Source: Neisseriaceae bacterium (GTDB lineage: Bacteria; Pseudomonadota; Gammaproteobacteria; Burkholderiales; UBA11063). From it: a stretch of 57,407 nucleotides of DNA. The notes below the pieces were generated by a model. That model was not told where the DNA came from. It saw only the letters and a list, made by a program, of their open reading frames with translations, and searched no databases. The position numbers and the translations under genes are program-made. The DNA lies in NCBI GenBank assembly GCA_947446595.1, contig CANFGS010000011.1, positions 1 to 57,407 on the forward strand, read 5' to 3'. Positions within the stretch are counted from its first letter, which is position 1; each line of letters starts with the position of its first letter. Below are positions 35,192 to 44,736 of the stretch, piece by piece.

Positions 35192-35382
35192 AATTGTTCC
35201 CACATGTGCCGTATGATTTAATATTTTGATGAACCCAATTATAAAGGCCAGAGTTTGCTTATGGCTTTTGGGGCTATTTAGTTAAAAACGGCACACGCAC
35301 ACCATATGAAAGCTACTCCATATTAATTCATCATAGGTTCAAAAATACTATTCAACTACGCGGTAACCGCAGGAACATAATT
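35192..35382 (+). ncRNA. candidate structured RNA in the 320-bp gap before sdhC
   Basis: Outer ends AATTGTTCC (35192-35200) and GGAACATAATT (35372-35382) can pair with a two-base bulge. Inside, TGTGCCGT (35205-35212) pairs exactly with ACGGCACA (35288-35295), enclosing AAAGGCCA/TGGCTTTT (35243-35250 and 35262-35269). TGATGAA (35227-35233) is complementary to TTCATCA (35327-35333), which would make a pseudoknot or an alternative fold. GCGGTAACCGC (35360-35370) is a small 3' hairpin. I cannot match it to a known riboswitch or to 6S RNA. The first hairpin could also just terminate the upstream operon. The remaining 128 bp of the gap hold the sdh promoter. Confidence 0.35.
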
Positions 35383-35464
35383 ATTATATCACTCTTCATT
35401 TAGCAAATTCAAACTATTTTTATATTAAATTATTATTAAATTATCTATTACTATGCACCTAATA

Positions 35465-35473
35465 TGATAAAAT
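35465..35473 (+). promoter_or_regulatory. extended -10 promoter of the sdh operon
   Basis: TGATAAAAT, 38 bp upstream of the sdhC ATG at 35511. TTAGGAT just before the ATG gives the ribosome site. Confidence 0.45.
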
Positions 35474-35510
35474 ATCAGCTAAATATGATTTTTGTTAGGA
35501 TATTATACAA

Positions 35511-35894
35511 ATGCAAAGAAAATCTCGGCCTAAATTTTTGGATCTTTTTACTCTAGCTCCAAAGATGTCTGTTACCGCAAAAATTTCAATTCTACATCGT
35601 ATCTCAGGTGTTTTACTCTTTATTTCTATACCTTTTATCTTGTATGTATTACACCAGTCTTTGGTGAGTAGCAGTTTTTACGATTCATTATATGGTGTTG
35701 TTTCTAATCCAATTATCAAATTAGTTTATCTTGTTTTAATCTGGGCTTTTATTTATCATTTATGCTCTGGGGTAAGGTTTCTGTTTTTAGATAAACATAT
35801 TGGTGTTGAAATTAAAACGGCAAAGACTACCGCTAAAATAGTAGTGGTTATTAGTCTCTTCTTAACTATTGTCTTGGGAGTTCTGATATGGTAA
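35511..35894 (+). CDS. sdhC: succinate dehydrogenase cytochrome b556 subunit
   Basis: This membrane anchor holds haem b and the quinone site of complex II. RPKFLDLF near the N terminus and the SILHRISGVLLF segment (about 27-38, Ser and Arg of the quinone site) are typical. The helix-2 HxxxGxR motif is HLCSGVRFLFLD, with the haem His about residue 84. Three membrane helices in 127 aa fit the family. It overlaps sdhD by 7 bp. Confidence 0.93.
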   Translation: MQRKSRPKFLDLFTLAPKMSVTAKISILHRISGVLLFISIPFILYVLHQSLVSSSFYDSLYGVVSNPIIKLVYLVLIWAFIYHLCSGVRFLFLDKHIGVEIKTAKTTAKIVVVISLFLTIVLGVLIW

Positions 35895-36241
35895 GGCGTA
35901 ATGTAACGGGTGCTGGATATGGTTTGGGTGGCTGGATACAACAAAGGGTAACTGCGATTATTATGCTAATATTAACAATAGTGTTTTTTGGGTTTGTTGC
36001 TTATTTAGCACTTAATGTGGATTCGAGTATTACATCATGGCAAACTGCTTTTAGCTGTAGCTTTGTTAAAATTTTTGTGCAGATATTTTTTGCTTCATTA
36101 GTACTTCATGCATGGGTTGGAATTCGTGATTTGTGGATGGATTATGTGACTAATGACGGGCTTAAACTAACGCTACATGTTCTAACTATTTTATGGTTAG
36201 TTATTTGTTTAATCTATTCAATTAAAATTATTTGGGCTTAA
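35888..36241 (+). CDS. sdhD: succinate dehydrogenase membrane anchor subunit
   Basis: The second membrane subunit of complex II: 117 aa with three helices. [12 protein letters not shown] near the N terminus and [15 protein letters not shown] (haem-ligand His and the following Asp region, about 74-88) identify SdhD. It overlaps sdhC and ends 11 bp before the sdhA ATG. Confidence 0.92.
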   Translation: MVRRNVTGAGYGLGGWIQQRVTAIIMLILTIVFFGFVAYLALNVDSSITSWQTAFSCSFVKIFVQIFFASLVLHAWVGIRDLWMDYVTNDGLKLTLHVLTILWLVICLIYSIKIIWA

Positions 36242-36252
36242 GGGATATAAAT

Positions 36253-38019
36253 ATGACTTTACCTATTATGAAATATGATGCAGTAATTGTTGGTGGTGGT
36301 GGTGCTGGGTTACGTGCTGCTCTTCAGCTATCTGAAGCTGGTGTAAAAACAGTTGTATTATCAAAAGTGTTTCCTACTCGTTCTCATACAGCAGCAGCTC
36401 AAGGTGGGATTTCAGCATCTCTTGGTAATGTAGAAGAAGATAACTGGCATTGGCATATGTACGATACTGTAAAGGGTGCTGACTGGCTTGGAGATCAAGA
36501 TGCAATTGAGTTTATGTGTAGCAAAGCAGTTGAAGCAGTAGTTGAATTAGAACACTTTGGCATGCCATTTGATCGTTTAGAAAATGGTAAAATTTACCAA
36601 AGACCCTTTGGTGGCCATATGGCAAACTTTGGTAAAAAACCAGTTAGACGTGCTTGTGCTGTAGCTGATAGAACGGGACACGCTATGCTACATGCTTTAT
36701 ATCAAAGAAATGTCAAAGCTAATACTCACTTTTTGGTTGAGTGGATGGCTCTTGATCTAATTCGTAACAAAAATGGTGATGTAATTGGTATAACAGCTCT
36801 TGAAATGGAAACTGGCGAAGTATTTATAATTCATGCTAAAGCGGTACTGTTTGCAACAGGTGGAGGTGGTCGTATTTATCAGTCATCAACCAATGCCTAT
36901 ATCAATACTGGGGATGGAATAGGTATGGCATTACGAGCTGGATTGCCAGTTGAAGATATGGAGTTTTGGCAATTTCACCCAACTGGATTAGCAGGTTCTG
37001 GAGTGTTAATTACCGAAGGTGTTCGTGGTGAAGGTGGTTATTTACTTAATTCAAATGGCGAACGCTTTATGGAGCGTTATGCTCCAACAGCTAAGGATCT
37101 AGCTTCACGTGATGTAGTATCTCGTGCTATGCAAATTGAAATTAACGAAGGTCGTGGTTGTGGTAGCAACAAAGACTATGTATTATTAAAATTAGATCAC
37201 TTAGGTAAAGATGTTATTGAGCAACGATTACCTGGTATTCGTGAGATCTGTTTACAGTTTTTGGGAATAGATCCAGTAAAAGAACCAATACCTATTGTAC
37301 CAACTTGTCATTATATGATGGGAGGTATTCCAACGAACTATCATGGTGAAGTGATCGTTCCAGAGGGTGTCGATATGGAAAAAGTTGTTAAAGGACTATA
37401 TGCAGCAGGTGAATGTGCTTGTTCTTCAGTTCATGGTGCAAACCGCCTGGGTACTAATTCACTACTTGATTTAGTAGTATTTGGTAAAGCAGCTGGTAAT
37501 TCAATGGTAGAATATATCAAAGCTCATAGTGAGGAACATAAAGATTTACCTGATGATGCTGCTGATTTTACTTTAGCACGTCTAGCTAAACTTAATGATT
37601 CAAAAAATGGAGAGTCGTTAGGTGAATTAAAACGTGAAGTGCAGGTAGTGCTACAACGTCATGCAAGTGTTTTTAGGACGCAGAAAGTTTTAGAAGAGGG
37701 TGTTCAGGAAATCGAAGCACTTGATAAAAGAGCACAGAATATCTTTATTAAAGATAAATCCAAGGTATTTAATCTAGCCCGCGTAGAAGCGCTTGAATTT
37801 GCTAATACAATTGAAGTTGCAATAGCTACTATGATTTGTGCTGAGGCTAGAAAAGAATCGCGTGGAGCTCATGCAAGGGAAGATTTTCCAGAACGTGATG
37901 ATGATAATTTTATGAAACATACTTTATACTACAAAGATGGACGCAAAATAGTTTATAAAGACGTACATACTAAACCATTGTCAGTGGATTATATACCACC
38001 AGCAAAACGTGTTTATTAA
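36253..38019 (+). CDS. sdhA: succinate dehydrogenase flavoprotein subunit
   Basis: This subunit oxidises succinate with covalent FAD. The dinucleotide fold [16 protein letters not shown] is at the N terminus, and the FAD-linking His is in SHTAAAQGG (about residue 45). The substrate region [17 protein letters not shown] and RGEGG, and the late [14 protein letters not shown], are intact. ATG 36253 with AAGGGAT upstream gives 588 aa; a TTG at 36232 would overlap sdhD. The partner for flavinylation, SdhE, is encoded three genes on. Confidence 0.97.
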   Translation: MTLPIMKYDAVIVGGGGAGLRAALQLSEAGVKTVVLSKVFPTRSHTAAAQGGISASLGNVEEDNWHWHMYDTVKGADWLGDQDAIEFMCSKAVEAVVELEHFGMPFDRLENGKIYQRPFGGHMANFGKKPVRRACAVADRTGHAMLHALYQRNVKANTHFLVEWMALDLIRNKNGDVIGITALEMETGEVFIIHAKAVLFATGGGGRIYQSSTNAYINTGDGIGMALRAGLPVEDMEFWQFHPTGLAGSGVLITEGVRGEGGYLLNSNGERFMERYAPTAKDLASRDVVSRAMQIEINEGRGCGSNKDYVLLKLDHLGKDVIEQRLPGIREICLQFLGIDPVKEPIPIVPTCHYMMGGIPTNYHGEVIVPEGVDMEKVVKGLYAAGECACSSVHGANRLGTNSLLDLVVFGKAAGNSMVEYIKAHSEEHKDLPDDAADFTLARLAKLNDSKNGESLGELKREVQVVLQRHASVFRTQKVLEEGVQEIEALDKRAQNIFIKDKSKVFNLARVEALEFANTIEVAIATMICAEARKESRGAHAREDFPERDDDNFMKHTLYYKDGRKIVYKDVHTKPLSVDYIPPAKRVY

Positions 38020-38031
38020 TAGGGGATTGAT

Positions 38032-38739
38032 ATGAATACCAAAAAATTTTCGATTTATCGTTATAATCCAGAAGTTGATACTAAGCCATACTATCAGGAT
38101 TATGAGGTTGAACTTGCTAAAGAAGATACTAAATTATTGACTGCGTTGATAAAAATTAAAGATTTTTATGATGATTCTTTTACTTTTCGTCGTTCATGTC
38201 GTGAGGGTGTTTGTGGTTCTGATGCACTTAATATTAATGGTCGTAATGGACTTGCTTGTTTAACAGATTTAGACTCTCTAAAAGAACCTATCGTGATTAG
38301 ACCTATTCCTGGATTACCTGTAATTCGTGATTTAATAGTTGATATGACACAGTTTTTTAATCAGTATAATTCAATTAAACCATATGTTATTGATGATAGA
38401 GCAATGCCTGAACGTGAGCGTTTGCAATCTCCGGAAGATAGAGAACAACTAAATGGTGTGATTGAATGTATCTTATGTGCTTGTTGTTCTACTGCTTGTC
38501 CATCATTTTGGTGGAATCCTGATAAGTTTTTGGGACCTGCAGCATTGCTTCATGCTTATCGCTTTATCGCTGATACTAGAGATCAAGCAACAAGTGAGAG
38601 GCTTGATAATCTTAATGATCCGTATCGATTGTTTAGATGTCATACTATTATGAATTGTGCTGATGTATGTCCTAAGCATCTAAATCCAACTAGAGCTATT
38701 GGAAAGATTAAAGAAATTATGGTAAGTAGAGCAATTTAG
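38032..38739 (+). CDS. sdhB: succinate dehydrogenase iron-sulfur subunit
   Basis: It carries electrons from FAD to quinone through three clusters. The [2Fe-2S] site is in SCREGVCGSDA with a later Cys in LACLTD. The [4Fe-4S] and [3Fe-4S] sites are CILCACCSTACP (about 143-154) and CHTIMNCADVCPK (about 203-215). The 235 aa match E. coli SdhB (238). It lies 12 bp after sdhA and 4 bp before sdhE. Confidence 0.97.
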   Translation: MNTKKFSIYRYNPEVDTKPYYQDYEVELAKEDTKLLTALIKIKDFYDDSFTFRRSCREGVCGSDALNINGRNGLACLTDLDSLKEPIVIRPIPGLPVIRDLIVDMTQFFNQYNSIKPYVIDDRAMPERERLQSPEDREQLNGVIECILCACCSTACPSFWWNPDKFLGPAALLHAYRFIADTRDQATSERLDNLNDPYRLFRCHTIMNCADVCPKHLNPTRAIGKIKEIMVSRAI

Positions 38740-38743
38740 TTTT

Positions 38744-38986
38744 ATGGATTATGTAGCATTTCAAAAACTCAAATGGCATTCCAGGCGTTCAATACTTGAA
38801 CTTGATATCTGTTTTGATAAATTCATCCAAAGTGGTGGTCTTGATAGCTTAAATGAAAATGAATTACTTGCATATCAAGCATTGCTTGAATGTGATGATG
38901 GTGATTTAATGGTTCTATTACTTGGTAATGATGTTGTTGATGATGAAATTACTCAAAGTGTGGTTGATAAAATAAGATTGAAATAA
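38744..38986 (+). CDS. sdhE: FAD assembly factor SdhE
   Basis: SdhE helps attach FAD covalently to SdhA. The 80-residue helical protein has LKWHSRRSILELD near the N terminus and LLECDDGDLMVLLLG, typical of the family. The conserved RGxxE motif reads RSxxE here (Gly to Ser), a change at a position known to matter in E. coli. No strong ribosome site precedes ATG 38744, so it may depend on coupling to sdhB. Gene order sdhB-sdhE-gltA supports the call. Confidence 0.88.
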   Translation: MDYVAFQKLKWHSRRSILELDICFDKFIQSGGLDSLNENELLAYQALLECDDGDLMVLLLGNDVVDDEITQSVVDKIRLK

Positions 38987-39012
38987 ATAGTTAAAATTGT
39001 AAAGGAAATAAA

Positions 39013-40308
39013 ATGACTGATAAAGTAGTTAAAATTGATTTTGGAGATGGACGGGTAGCTGAAATGCCTATTTTTAAGGCAACTATAGGTGAAGACGTTA
39101 TTGATATGCGTGGTCTTGGTAAGTATGGAATGTGGAGTTACGACCCTGGGTTCTTATCAACTGCAGCTTGTGAATCAAAAATCACTTATATAGATGGTGA
39201 AAAAGGTCAGTTATCTTATCGTGGTTATCCAATTGAACAATTGGCTCTTCATTCAACACACCTAGAAGGCGCATATTTATTATTATACGGTGAATTACCA
39301 ACCAAAGCTCAAAAAGAAGAATTTGAGAAATCAGTAATTAATCATACTATGTTAAATGACCAATTAATTAGTGTGTTTAAGGGATTTGGACGAGATGCTC
39401 ACCCTATGGCTATGATGACTGGTATTGTTGGCGCTCTTGCTGCGTTTTATCCTGATGCTTTTGATTTTAAGAGCGAAGAGCATCGTAAAATTTCGATCAT
39501 TCGTTTAATTGCTAAGATGCCAACTGTAGCTGCTTATTGCTATCGTTATACACAAGGGTTACCTTTCATGTCACCGTTAAACAAGCTATCTTATGCTGAG
39601 AATTTCTTACATATGATGTTTGCTACTCCTTGTGAAGAATATGTTGTTAATCCTGTAATAGCTAGAGCATTTGATCGTATTTTATTACTTCATGCGGACC
39701 ATGAACAAAATGCGTCCACTTCAGCAGTTCGTTTGGCTGGAAGCTCAGGTACTCATCCTTTCTCAGCTGTTGCTGCTGGGGTTGCTTGTCTATGGGGGCC
39801 ATCTCATGGTGGTGCTAATGAAGCGGTACTTAAGATGCTTGATGAAATTGGGGATGAGTCAAACGTTGATGCTTATGTTGCTGGAGTGAAAACTAAGAAA
39901 TATCGTTTGATGGGTTTTGGACATCGTGTATATAAGAATAATGATCCAAGAGCTAAAATTATTCGTGAGACTTGTTATGAAGTTTTAGATGTACTAGGTA
40001 AGAATGACGATCCATTATTTAAATTAGCCATGAAATTAGAAAAAGTAGCCCTATCAGATCCGTATTTTATTGACCACAAACTATATCCAAATGTGGATTT
40101 TTATTCTGGTATTATCCTGAAAGCTATAGGTATTCCAGTATCTATGTTTACCGCAATATTTGCTTTAGCTAGAACCGTTGGATGGTTATCACAATGGCAA
40201 GAAATGATTACTGAGAAAGATTTGAAAATCAGTCGTCCGCGTCAGTTATATACTGGTTATACTGCACGTGATTACGTTAGTATTGATAAGCGAGTTGCAG
40301 GAGTTTAA
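39013..40308 (+). CDS. gltA: citrate synthase
   Basis: It condenses oxaloacetate with acetyl-CoA, the entry to the TCA cycle. The N-terminal domain and the helical core of the large hexameric (type II) form are seen. Catalytic motifs are [20 protein letters not shown] (His about 226), the substrate-His segment [15 protein letters not shown] (about 299-313) and a late Asp in VDFYSGI. The C-terminal R in SRPRQLYTG fits. AAAGGAAAT before ATG 39013 is the ribosome site. It is only two bases ahead of sucA. Confidence 0.97.
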   Translation: MTDKVVKIDFGDGRVAEMPIFKATIGEDVIDMRGLGKYGMWSYDPGFLSTAACESKITYIDGEKGQLSYRGYPIEQLALHSTHLEGAYLLLYGELPTKAQKEEFEKSVINHTMLNDQLISVFKGFGRDAHPMAMMTGIVGALAAFYPDAFDFKSEEHRKISIIRLIAKMPTVAAYCYRYTQGLPFMSPLNKLSYAENFLHMMFATPCEEYVVNPVIARAFDRILLLHADHEQNASTSAVRLAGSSGTHPFSAVAAGVACLWGPSHGGANEAVLKMLDEIGDESNVDAYVAGVKTKKYRLMGFGHRVYKNNDPRAKIIRETCYEVLDVLGKNDDPLFKLAMKLEKVALSDPYFIDHKLYPNVDFYSGIILKAIGIPVSMFTAIFALARTVGWLSQWQEMITEKDLKISRPRQLYTGYTARDYVSIDKRVAGV

Positions 40309-40310
40309 TA

Positions 40311-43118
40311 ATGGCAAATAATGTGCCTAATATGCAGGATAAATGGCGTAATTCTTACTTATTTGGTGGGAATGCAGATTTTGTTGAAGAGTTGTACGAT
40401 AGCTATTTAGAAGATCCTAAAAGTGTAGAACCTAAATGGCAGAATTATTTTAATTCTCTTCAAGATGGTAAAACAAAAGATGTATCACAAAGTGTAGTTA
40501 AAGAAAAATTTGCAATTATAACTAGTAAACCTAATCTAGTTTCTAGTGGTGGTGATATTAGTGATGCTCAAACTAAAGTATGGCGCTTTATTGAAGCGTA
40601 TCGTACCGTTGGTATGGAGTATGCACAGCTTGACCCATTAAAGCGTCATGATAGACCAAAACCAGCAGAGCTTTTGGTTGAAACTTATGGTATTCAAAAT
40701 GAATTAGACAATGAGTTTTATGTTGATTTAGACCTTTGTACTTCGAAGAAGTTTAAGCTAAAAGATATTGTAAGTAGGTTTGATTCTATTTATTGTGAAA
40801 ATTCTGGATTTGAGTTTGGGCATATTGCAGATTTAAATGAACGCTCTTGGCTTACTCAATATGTAGAAAATAACTATCTAAATTTCAAAGTGCCATCTAC
40901 TGAAAAAATCAATCTACTACAGAAGCTTACAGAGGCTGATGGTTGGGAAAGGTTTTTACATACTAAGTATGTAGGACAAAAAAGATTTTCTCTTGAGGGA
41001 GGCGACGCTCTAATCCCAGCTCTTGATAGAATTATCAAAACTGGTGCTAAAAGTGGTGTATCTGAAGTATATATTGGTATGGCTCATCGTGGGCGTTTAA
41101 ATACTTTGGTTAATATTGTAGGAAAGTCTCCACAAAAGATTTTTGATGAATTTGATAGTAATTATCCGCATTATGATTTTGTTACTAGTGGAGATGTTAA
41201 ATACCATAAAGGTTATAAATGTAATTATGTAACAGAGAGTGGTTTAGTTAAGACCGTTCTAGCTTATAACCCATCGCACTTAGAAATAGTAAATCCAGTA
41301 GTTAACGGGATGATTAGATCTAAGCAAGATACTTCATCCAATACCGATGGTATTTTGGGAGTGTTAGTACATGGGGACTCTGCACTAATTGGTTTAGGTA
41401 CCAATCAAGGTGTGCTAAATATGTCACAGACACGTGGATATAGTGTTGGTGGCATGATACATATTGTTGTAAATAACCAGGTTGGGTTTACGACTTCTGA
41501 TATTAGAGATAATCGTTCATCTAGATACTCTACTGATATTGCTAAAATGATTGAATGTCCAATAGTTCATGTTAATGGGGACGATGTAGAGAGTATAGCT
41601 TTTATAATGGATTTGGCTATAGAGTATCGCCTGAAGTACAAAAAAGATATCTTTATCAATATAGTGTGTTTTAGACGTCATGGTCATAATGAAGCCGATG
41701 ATCCATCATTAACTCAACCGTATATGTATCGCTTAATAAAACAACACCCTGGAACTCGTAAAGTATATGCGAATAAGCTAGTGAGTGAGGGTGTAGTTAC
41801 TGATACTCTGGTTGATACCATGGCTGAAAACTATCGTTTGGCATTAGTTAAAGGTACTCATGTTAATTCAGATACAATGAAAGCTCTAAAATGGTATGAT
41901 AGCTTTGATACTAAGCTTTTCCTAGCAGCTACCGAGAATGATAAAGTAAATACAGCAATTGATTTACAAACTATATCTAAAGTCACATTGGCAGTAACTA
42001 CATTACCAGAGAATTTTACTCCACATCCGACTGTTACAAGATTAATTGATAGTCGTCGTCTAATGGGCACTGGAGAACAAGCTGTTGATTTTGGAATGGC
42101 TGAAATGCTTGTCTATGGTAGTTTGTTGCTTAATGGTATTAGTGTTAGGATGAGTGGAGAAGATACTTGTCGTGGTACTTTTACGCATAGACATGCTGCA
42201 TGGCATGATATAAACCGTAGTGACGTAAATGATAGTGGTTATTCTCCTTTGGCACAACTAGAAACTAATAGTAAGCTAAAAATGTATGATTCAGTTCTAA
42301 ACGAAGAGTGCGTACTTGGTTTTGAATATGGTTATAGTACTCAATCACTTCGTGATTTAGTAATCTGGGAAGCTCAGTTTGGTGATTTTGCCAATGGGGC
42401 ACAGGTTGTTATTGATCAATTTATTATTTCAGGTGAAGCTAAGTGGGGTACACTTAGTAATCTAACTATGATGTTACCGCATGGCTATGATGGTCAAGGG
42501 CCTGAACATTCTTCAGCTCGTGTTGAGAGATTTTTGCAACTATGTGCAGAACAAAATATCAGAGTAGTTATGCCGTCAACCGCAGCTCAAATGTTTCATA
42601 TCTTGCGTAATCAGGCATTAACAAACTATATCAAACCTTTGGTTATATTTATGTCAAAACGTTTGTTACGATATAAAGATGCTATGAGTTCGATTAATGA
42701 TTTTGCTACAGGTGAGTTTAAGAAATTGATACCTGAAGTTGTAGCCAAGGCTGATAAAGTAGAACGAGTTATCGTATGTGCAGGTCAGGTTTATTATGAT
42801 TTTTATAATGAAAGATCACGCCTAAAACTTGAAAGTGCAGTTGCGATTATTAGACTTGAGCAGTTTTATCCATTCCCAACTGAGATACTCAAACAAGAGT
42901 TAGCTAAATATACTAAGGTGACTAAGTTTATTTGGGGCCAGGAAGAGCCACACAACCAAGGAGCTTGGTTGATGCTACGTGATAGCTTGGATGCTACGAT
43001 TGATGGAGTTGGTAAGTTTAGCGTCGTTAGTCGTCCTCCTGCAGCAGCTCCTGCATGTGGTTATAGTAATATTCATACTAAAGAAATGGCTGACCTACTA
43101 GCAACAGCATTTGCCTAA
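40311..43118 (+). CDS. sucA: 2-oxoglutarate dehydrogenase E1 component
   Basis: This thiamine-diphosphate enzyme decarboxylates 2-oxoglutarate. The N-terminal tail ending in the short 'WQNYF' segment is the E2-binding region. EVYIGMAHRGRLNTLVNIVGK (split about 246-266), GYKCNYV and HVNGDDVESI mark the ThDP domain, and SGEDTCRGTFTHRHA and the late WGQEEPHNQGAW the transketolase-like second half. At 935 aa it is normal. The loop usually reading HGDAAFAGQG is HGDSALIGLG here. No sucB or lpd follows; repeats and an accessory gene come next. Confidence 0.96.
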   Translation: MANNVPNMQDKWRNSYLFGGNADFVEELYDSYLEDPKSVEPKWQNYFNSLQDGKTKDVSQSVVKEKFAIITSKPNLVSSGGDISDAQTKVWRFIEAYRTVGMEYAQLDPLKRHDRPKPAELLVETYGIQNELDNEFYVDLDLCTSKKFKLKDIVSRFDSIYCENSGFEFGHIADLNERSWLTQYVENNYLNFKVPSTEKINLLQKLTEADGWERFLHTKYVGQKRFSLEGGDALIPALDRIIKTGAKSGVSEVYIGMAHRGRLNTLVNIVGKSPQKIFDEFDSNYPHYDFVTSGDVKYHKGYKCNYVTESGLVKTVLAYNPSHLEIVNPVVNGMIRSKQDTSSNTDGILGVLVHGDSALIGLGTNQGVLNMSQTRGYSVGGMIHIVVNNQVGFTTSDIRDNRSSRYSTDIAKMIECPIVHVNGDDVESIAFIMDLAIEYRLKYKKDIFINIVCFRRHGHNEADDPSLTQPYMYRLIKQHPGTRKVYANKLVSEGVVTDTLVDTMAENYRLALVKGTHVNSDTMKALKWYDSFDTKLFLAATENDKVNTAIDLQTISKVTLAVTTLPENFTPHPTVTRLIDSRRLMGTGEQAVDFGMAEMLVYGSLLLNGISVRMSGEDTCRGTFTHRHAAWHDINRSDVNDSGYSPLAQLETNSKLKMYDSVLNEECVLGFEYGYSTQSLRDLVIWEAQFGDFANGAQVVIDQFIISGEAKWGTLSNLTMMLPHGYDGQGPEHSSARVERFLQLCAEQNIRVVMPSTAAQMFHILRNQALTNYIKPLVIFMSKRLLRYKDAMSSINDFATGEFKKLIPEVVAKADKVERVIVCAGQVYYDFYNERSRLKLESAVAIIRLEQFYPFPTEILKQELAKYTKVTKFIWGQEEPHNQGAWLMLRDSLDATIDGVGKFSVVSRPPAAAPACGYSNIHTKEMADLLATAFA

Positions 43119-43148
43119 CAAAAACTGATGCTGACTACTTTATTCGCT

Positions 43149-43245
43149 CGTCATCCCAAACAACAACATGATGCTGTCTAAATTCATTGGTCATCCCAAA
43201 CAACAACATTATGCTGTCTAAATGTGAGTTTGGGATCCATGCCCT
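43149..43245 (-). repeat. dispersed palindromic repeat, copies 5a (partial) and 5b (full), in tandem
   Basis: TCATCCCAAACAACAACAT-ATGCTGTCTAAAT occurs twice, at 43151-43183 and 43191-43223, differing at one base. The second copy continues through GTTTGGGATCCATGCCCT, giving a complete long-form element on the minus strand. The first copy is cut short, as if by unequal exchange. Confidence 0.75.
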
Positions 43246-43402
43246 AAAAAGCGTAATTAGAGCAAGAGTATGGAGCAAAGCCTAACTGACAGATAAATCT
43301 TTAATGGGCGATATGTGGCACAGTAATCACTTTTAGTTAACTAATATATAATCAAACGCAATACTTCAAATACATGAAATTTACTATTAAGGGTAAAAGT
43401 TA

Positions 43403-44494
43403 ATGCTGTACAATGAGTTAAACACCAAATTTCAAGATCTGAGGGCATCAAACTTTAAAGCAGGATATGCAGAAGTAGGTGTTGCCATGTTAATTAAGCG
43501 AGTATTTGCTAATTATCTTGGAGTTTCTGATGAATTTATAGCAGATGACAGTTTTATACAACCATGCGTACCATATAGAGATAAGACAGAGATTAGTGGC
43601 TGGTCTTATGTGAGTTTGTATGCTTATGATAATAATGATAAGCAAATTAAGTTAGTTTTAGATTTTGAAAAAATTAAAATACCAAGAGAAATCTTGAATT
43701 CTGCACCAGATGATATTAAGGTGATGTTGCCGACTGAAATAACTAACGGTAATTCACAAGATCTTTCTAGCGTATTTGATTATATTAAATCTAAGCCAGA
43801 GTATAGTGATTTTGGTATTAAACTTAGTGAGTTTGATAGAGCATATAGTTTAAAGCAGTATCATTTTGACAGTGTAACGAATAATGGTTATTTTATTTTC
43901 TACTTAGGTATATGTTTTGCAGAATCAGAAAATAGCGTTCCTAAAAATATTAGAACAATTAAACTTGGAATAACACTACATAAAAATAATATAGTAGAAT
44001 TAGCTATCTTTGATACTGAAGCAGAATATGAAAAAATTTGTTTTTTGCTAGACAACAACAAAAATAGTGATGATTTTCAAAAAGCAGCACATTTAATTCC
44101 TGATGAAGTGCTGGAGAGGATTTTTATACGATATAAATGGTTTATGGAAAAAGATTATAACTACTATTATAAGCAAATTAATTCTATTAAAGATAAAGCA
44201 TATTTTGAAGAATCATCAAAAACAGTGAATATTCATCAACCAAATTATATATATGCAACTAATTCGACGGCTAATGTCGAACAAAATCGCAAAGGTGATA
44301 ACCAAATAAATAATGCAACTAATTCAACAGGAGTTGTTCAATCAAATAAGAAAACTAACTTGAGGTTTAATGTAGCTATAAAAAAATTAGCACCAAGCAT
44401 ATTTGGAAGCGCTATAGGTACTGGAATTATATTAAACATATCAAAGCTAAACATTGTTTTTAAGCATATATATTCTACTTTGGTTAAGATTTAA
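43403..44494 (+). CDS. unknown tail-anchored protein
   Basis: I do not recognise this 363-residue protein. It begins without a signal peptide. The first 285 residues look soluble and mixed alpha/beta, with WSYVSLYAYDNNDKQIKLVLDFEKI and GYFIFYLGICFAESEN as strand-rich parts. A polar linker with an imperfect repeat (ATNSTANVEQNRKGDNQ and ATNSTGVVQSNKK, about 288-322) leads to one C-terminal membrane helix (about 335-352). It sits where sucB would be expected, between tandem repeats and a decayed RhuM gene, so the locus looks accessory. A defence or toxin-type role is possible but unsupported. Confidence 0.65.
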   Translation: MLYNELNTKFQDLRASNFKAGYAEVGVAMLIKRVFANYLGVSDEFIADDSFIQPCVPYRDKTEISGWSYVSLYAYDNNDKQIKLVLDFEKIKIPREILNSAPDDIKVMLPTEITNGNSQDLSSVFDYIKSKPEYSDFGIKLSEFDRAYSLKQYHFDSVTNNGYFIFYLGICFAESENSVPKNIRTIKLGITLHKNNIVELAIFDTEAEYEKICFLLDNNKNSDDFQKAAHLIPDEVLERIFIRYKWFMEKDYNYYYKQINSIKDKAYFEESSKTVNIHQPNYIYATNSTANVEQNRKGDNQINNATNSTGVVQSNKKTNLRFNVAIKKLAPSIFGSAIGTGIILNISKLNIVFKHIYSTLVKI

Positions 44495-44497
44495 GTA

Positions 44498-44736
44498 ATG
44501 AGTAGCAATATACTTATCTACAAAACTTAAGATGGAATTACAAAAGTTGAAACTTTACTTGTTGATGATACTGTTTGATTGACACAAGCTCAAATGGTTC
44601 CGTTATTTCATCGAGTAAAACTAATATTAGTGAACATGTTTTTATTGAAGGTGAATTAGCTGAAGATTCAGTTGTTCGGAATTTACGAACAACTGCCACA
44701 TATGGCAAAAATTATAATACTAAACTCAACTCATAA
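44498..44736 (+). pseudogene. decayed RhuM-family (virulence RhuM / Fic-associated) gene fragment
   Basis: Conceptual translation from ATG 44498 gives SSNILIYKT-stop-DGITKVETLLVDDTV-stop-LTQAQMVPLFH. After a frameshift near 44620 it continues SSKTNISEHVFIEGELAEDS, then VVRNLRTTATYGKNYNTK, ending at TAA 44734-44736. The pattern of intact family members is close to IxxYxT(E)DGxTKIEVxLxDETVWLTQAQMAxLF...NIxxHIxxIxxEGEL. So it has two in-frame stops, one frameshift and loss of everything after about 80 residues. Its end overlaps the 3' end of pssA. Confidence 0.75.

Noticed and set aside
35192-35382. Assignment of the structured gap to 6S RNA, tmRNA or a known riboswitch
   Set aside because: Length and a 3' hairpin recall 6S RNA, but the central pairing does not fit, and no tag ORF, tRNA-like end or riboswitch core was seen.
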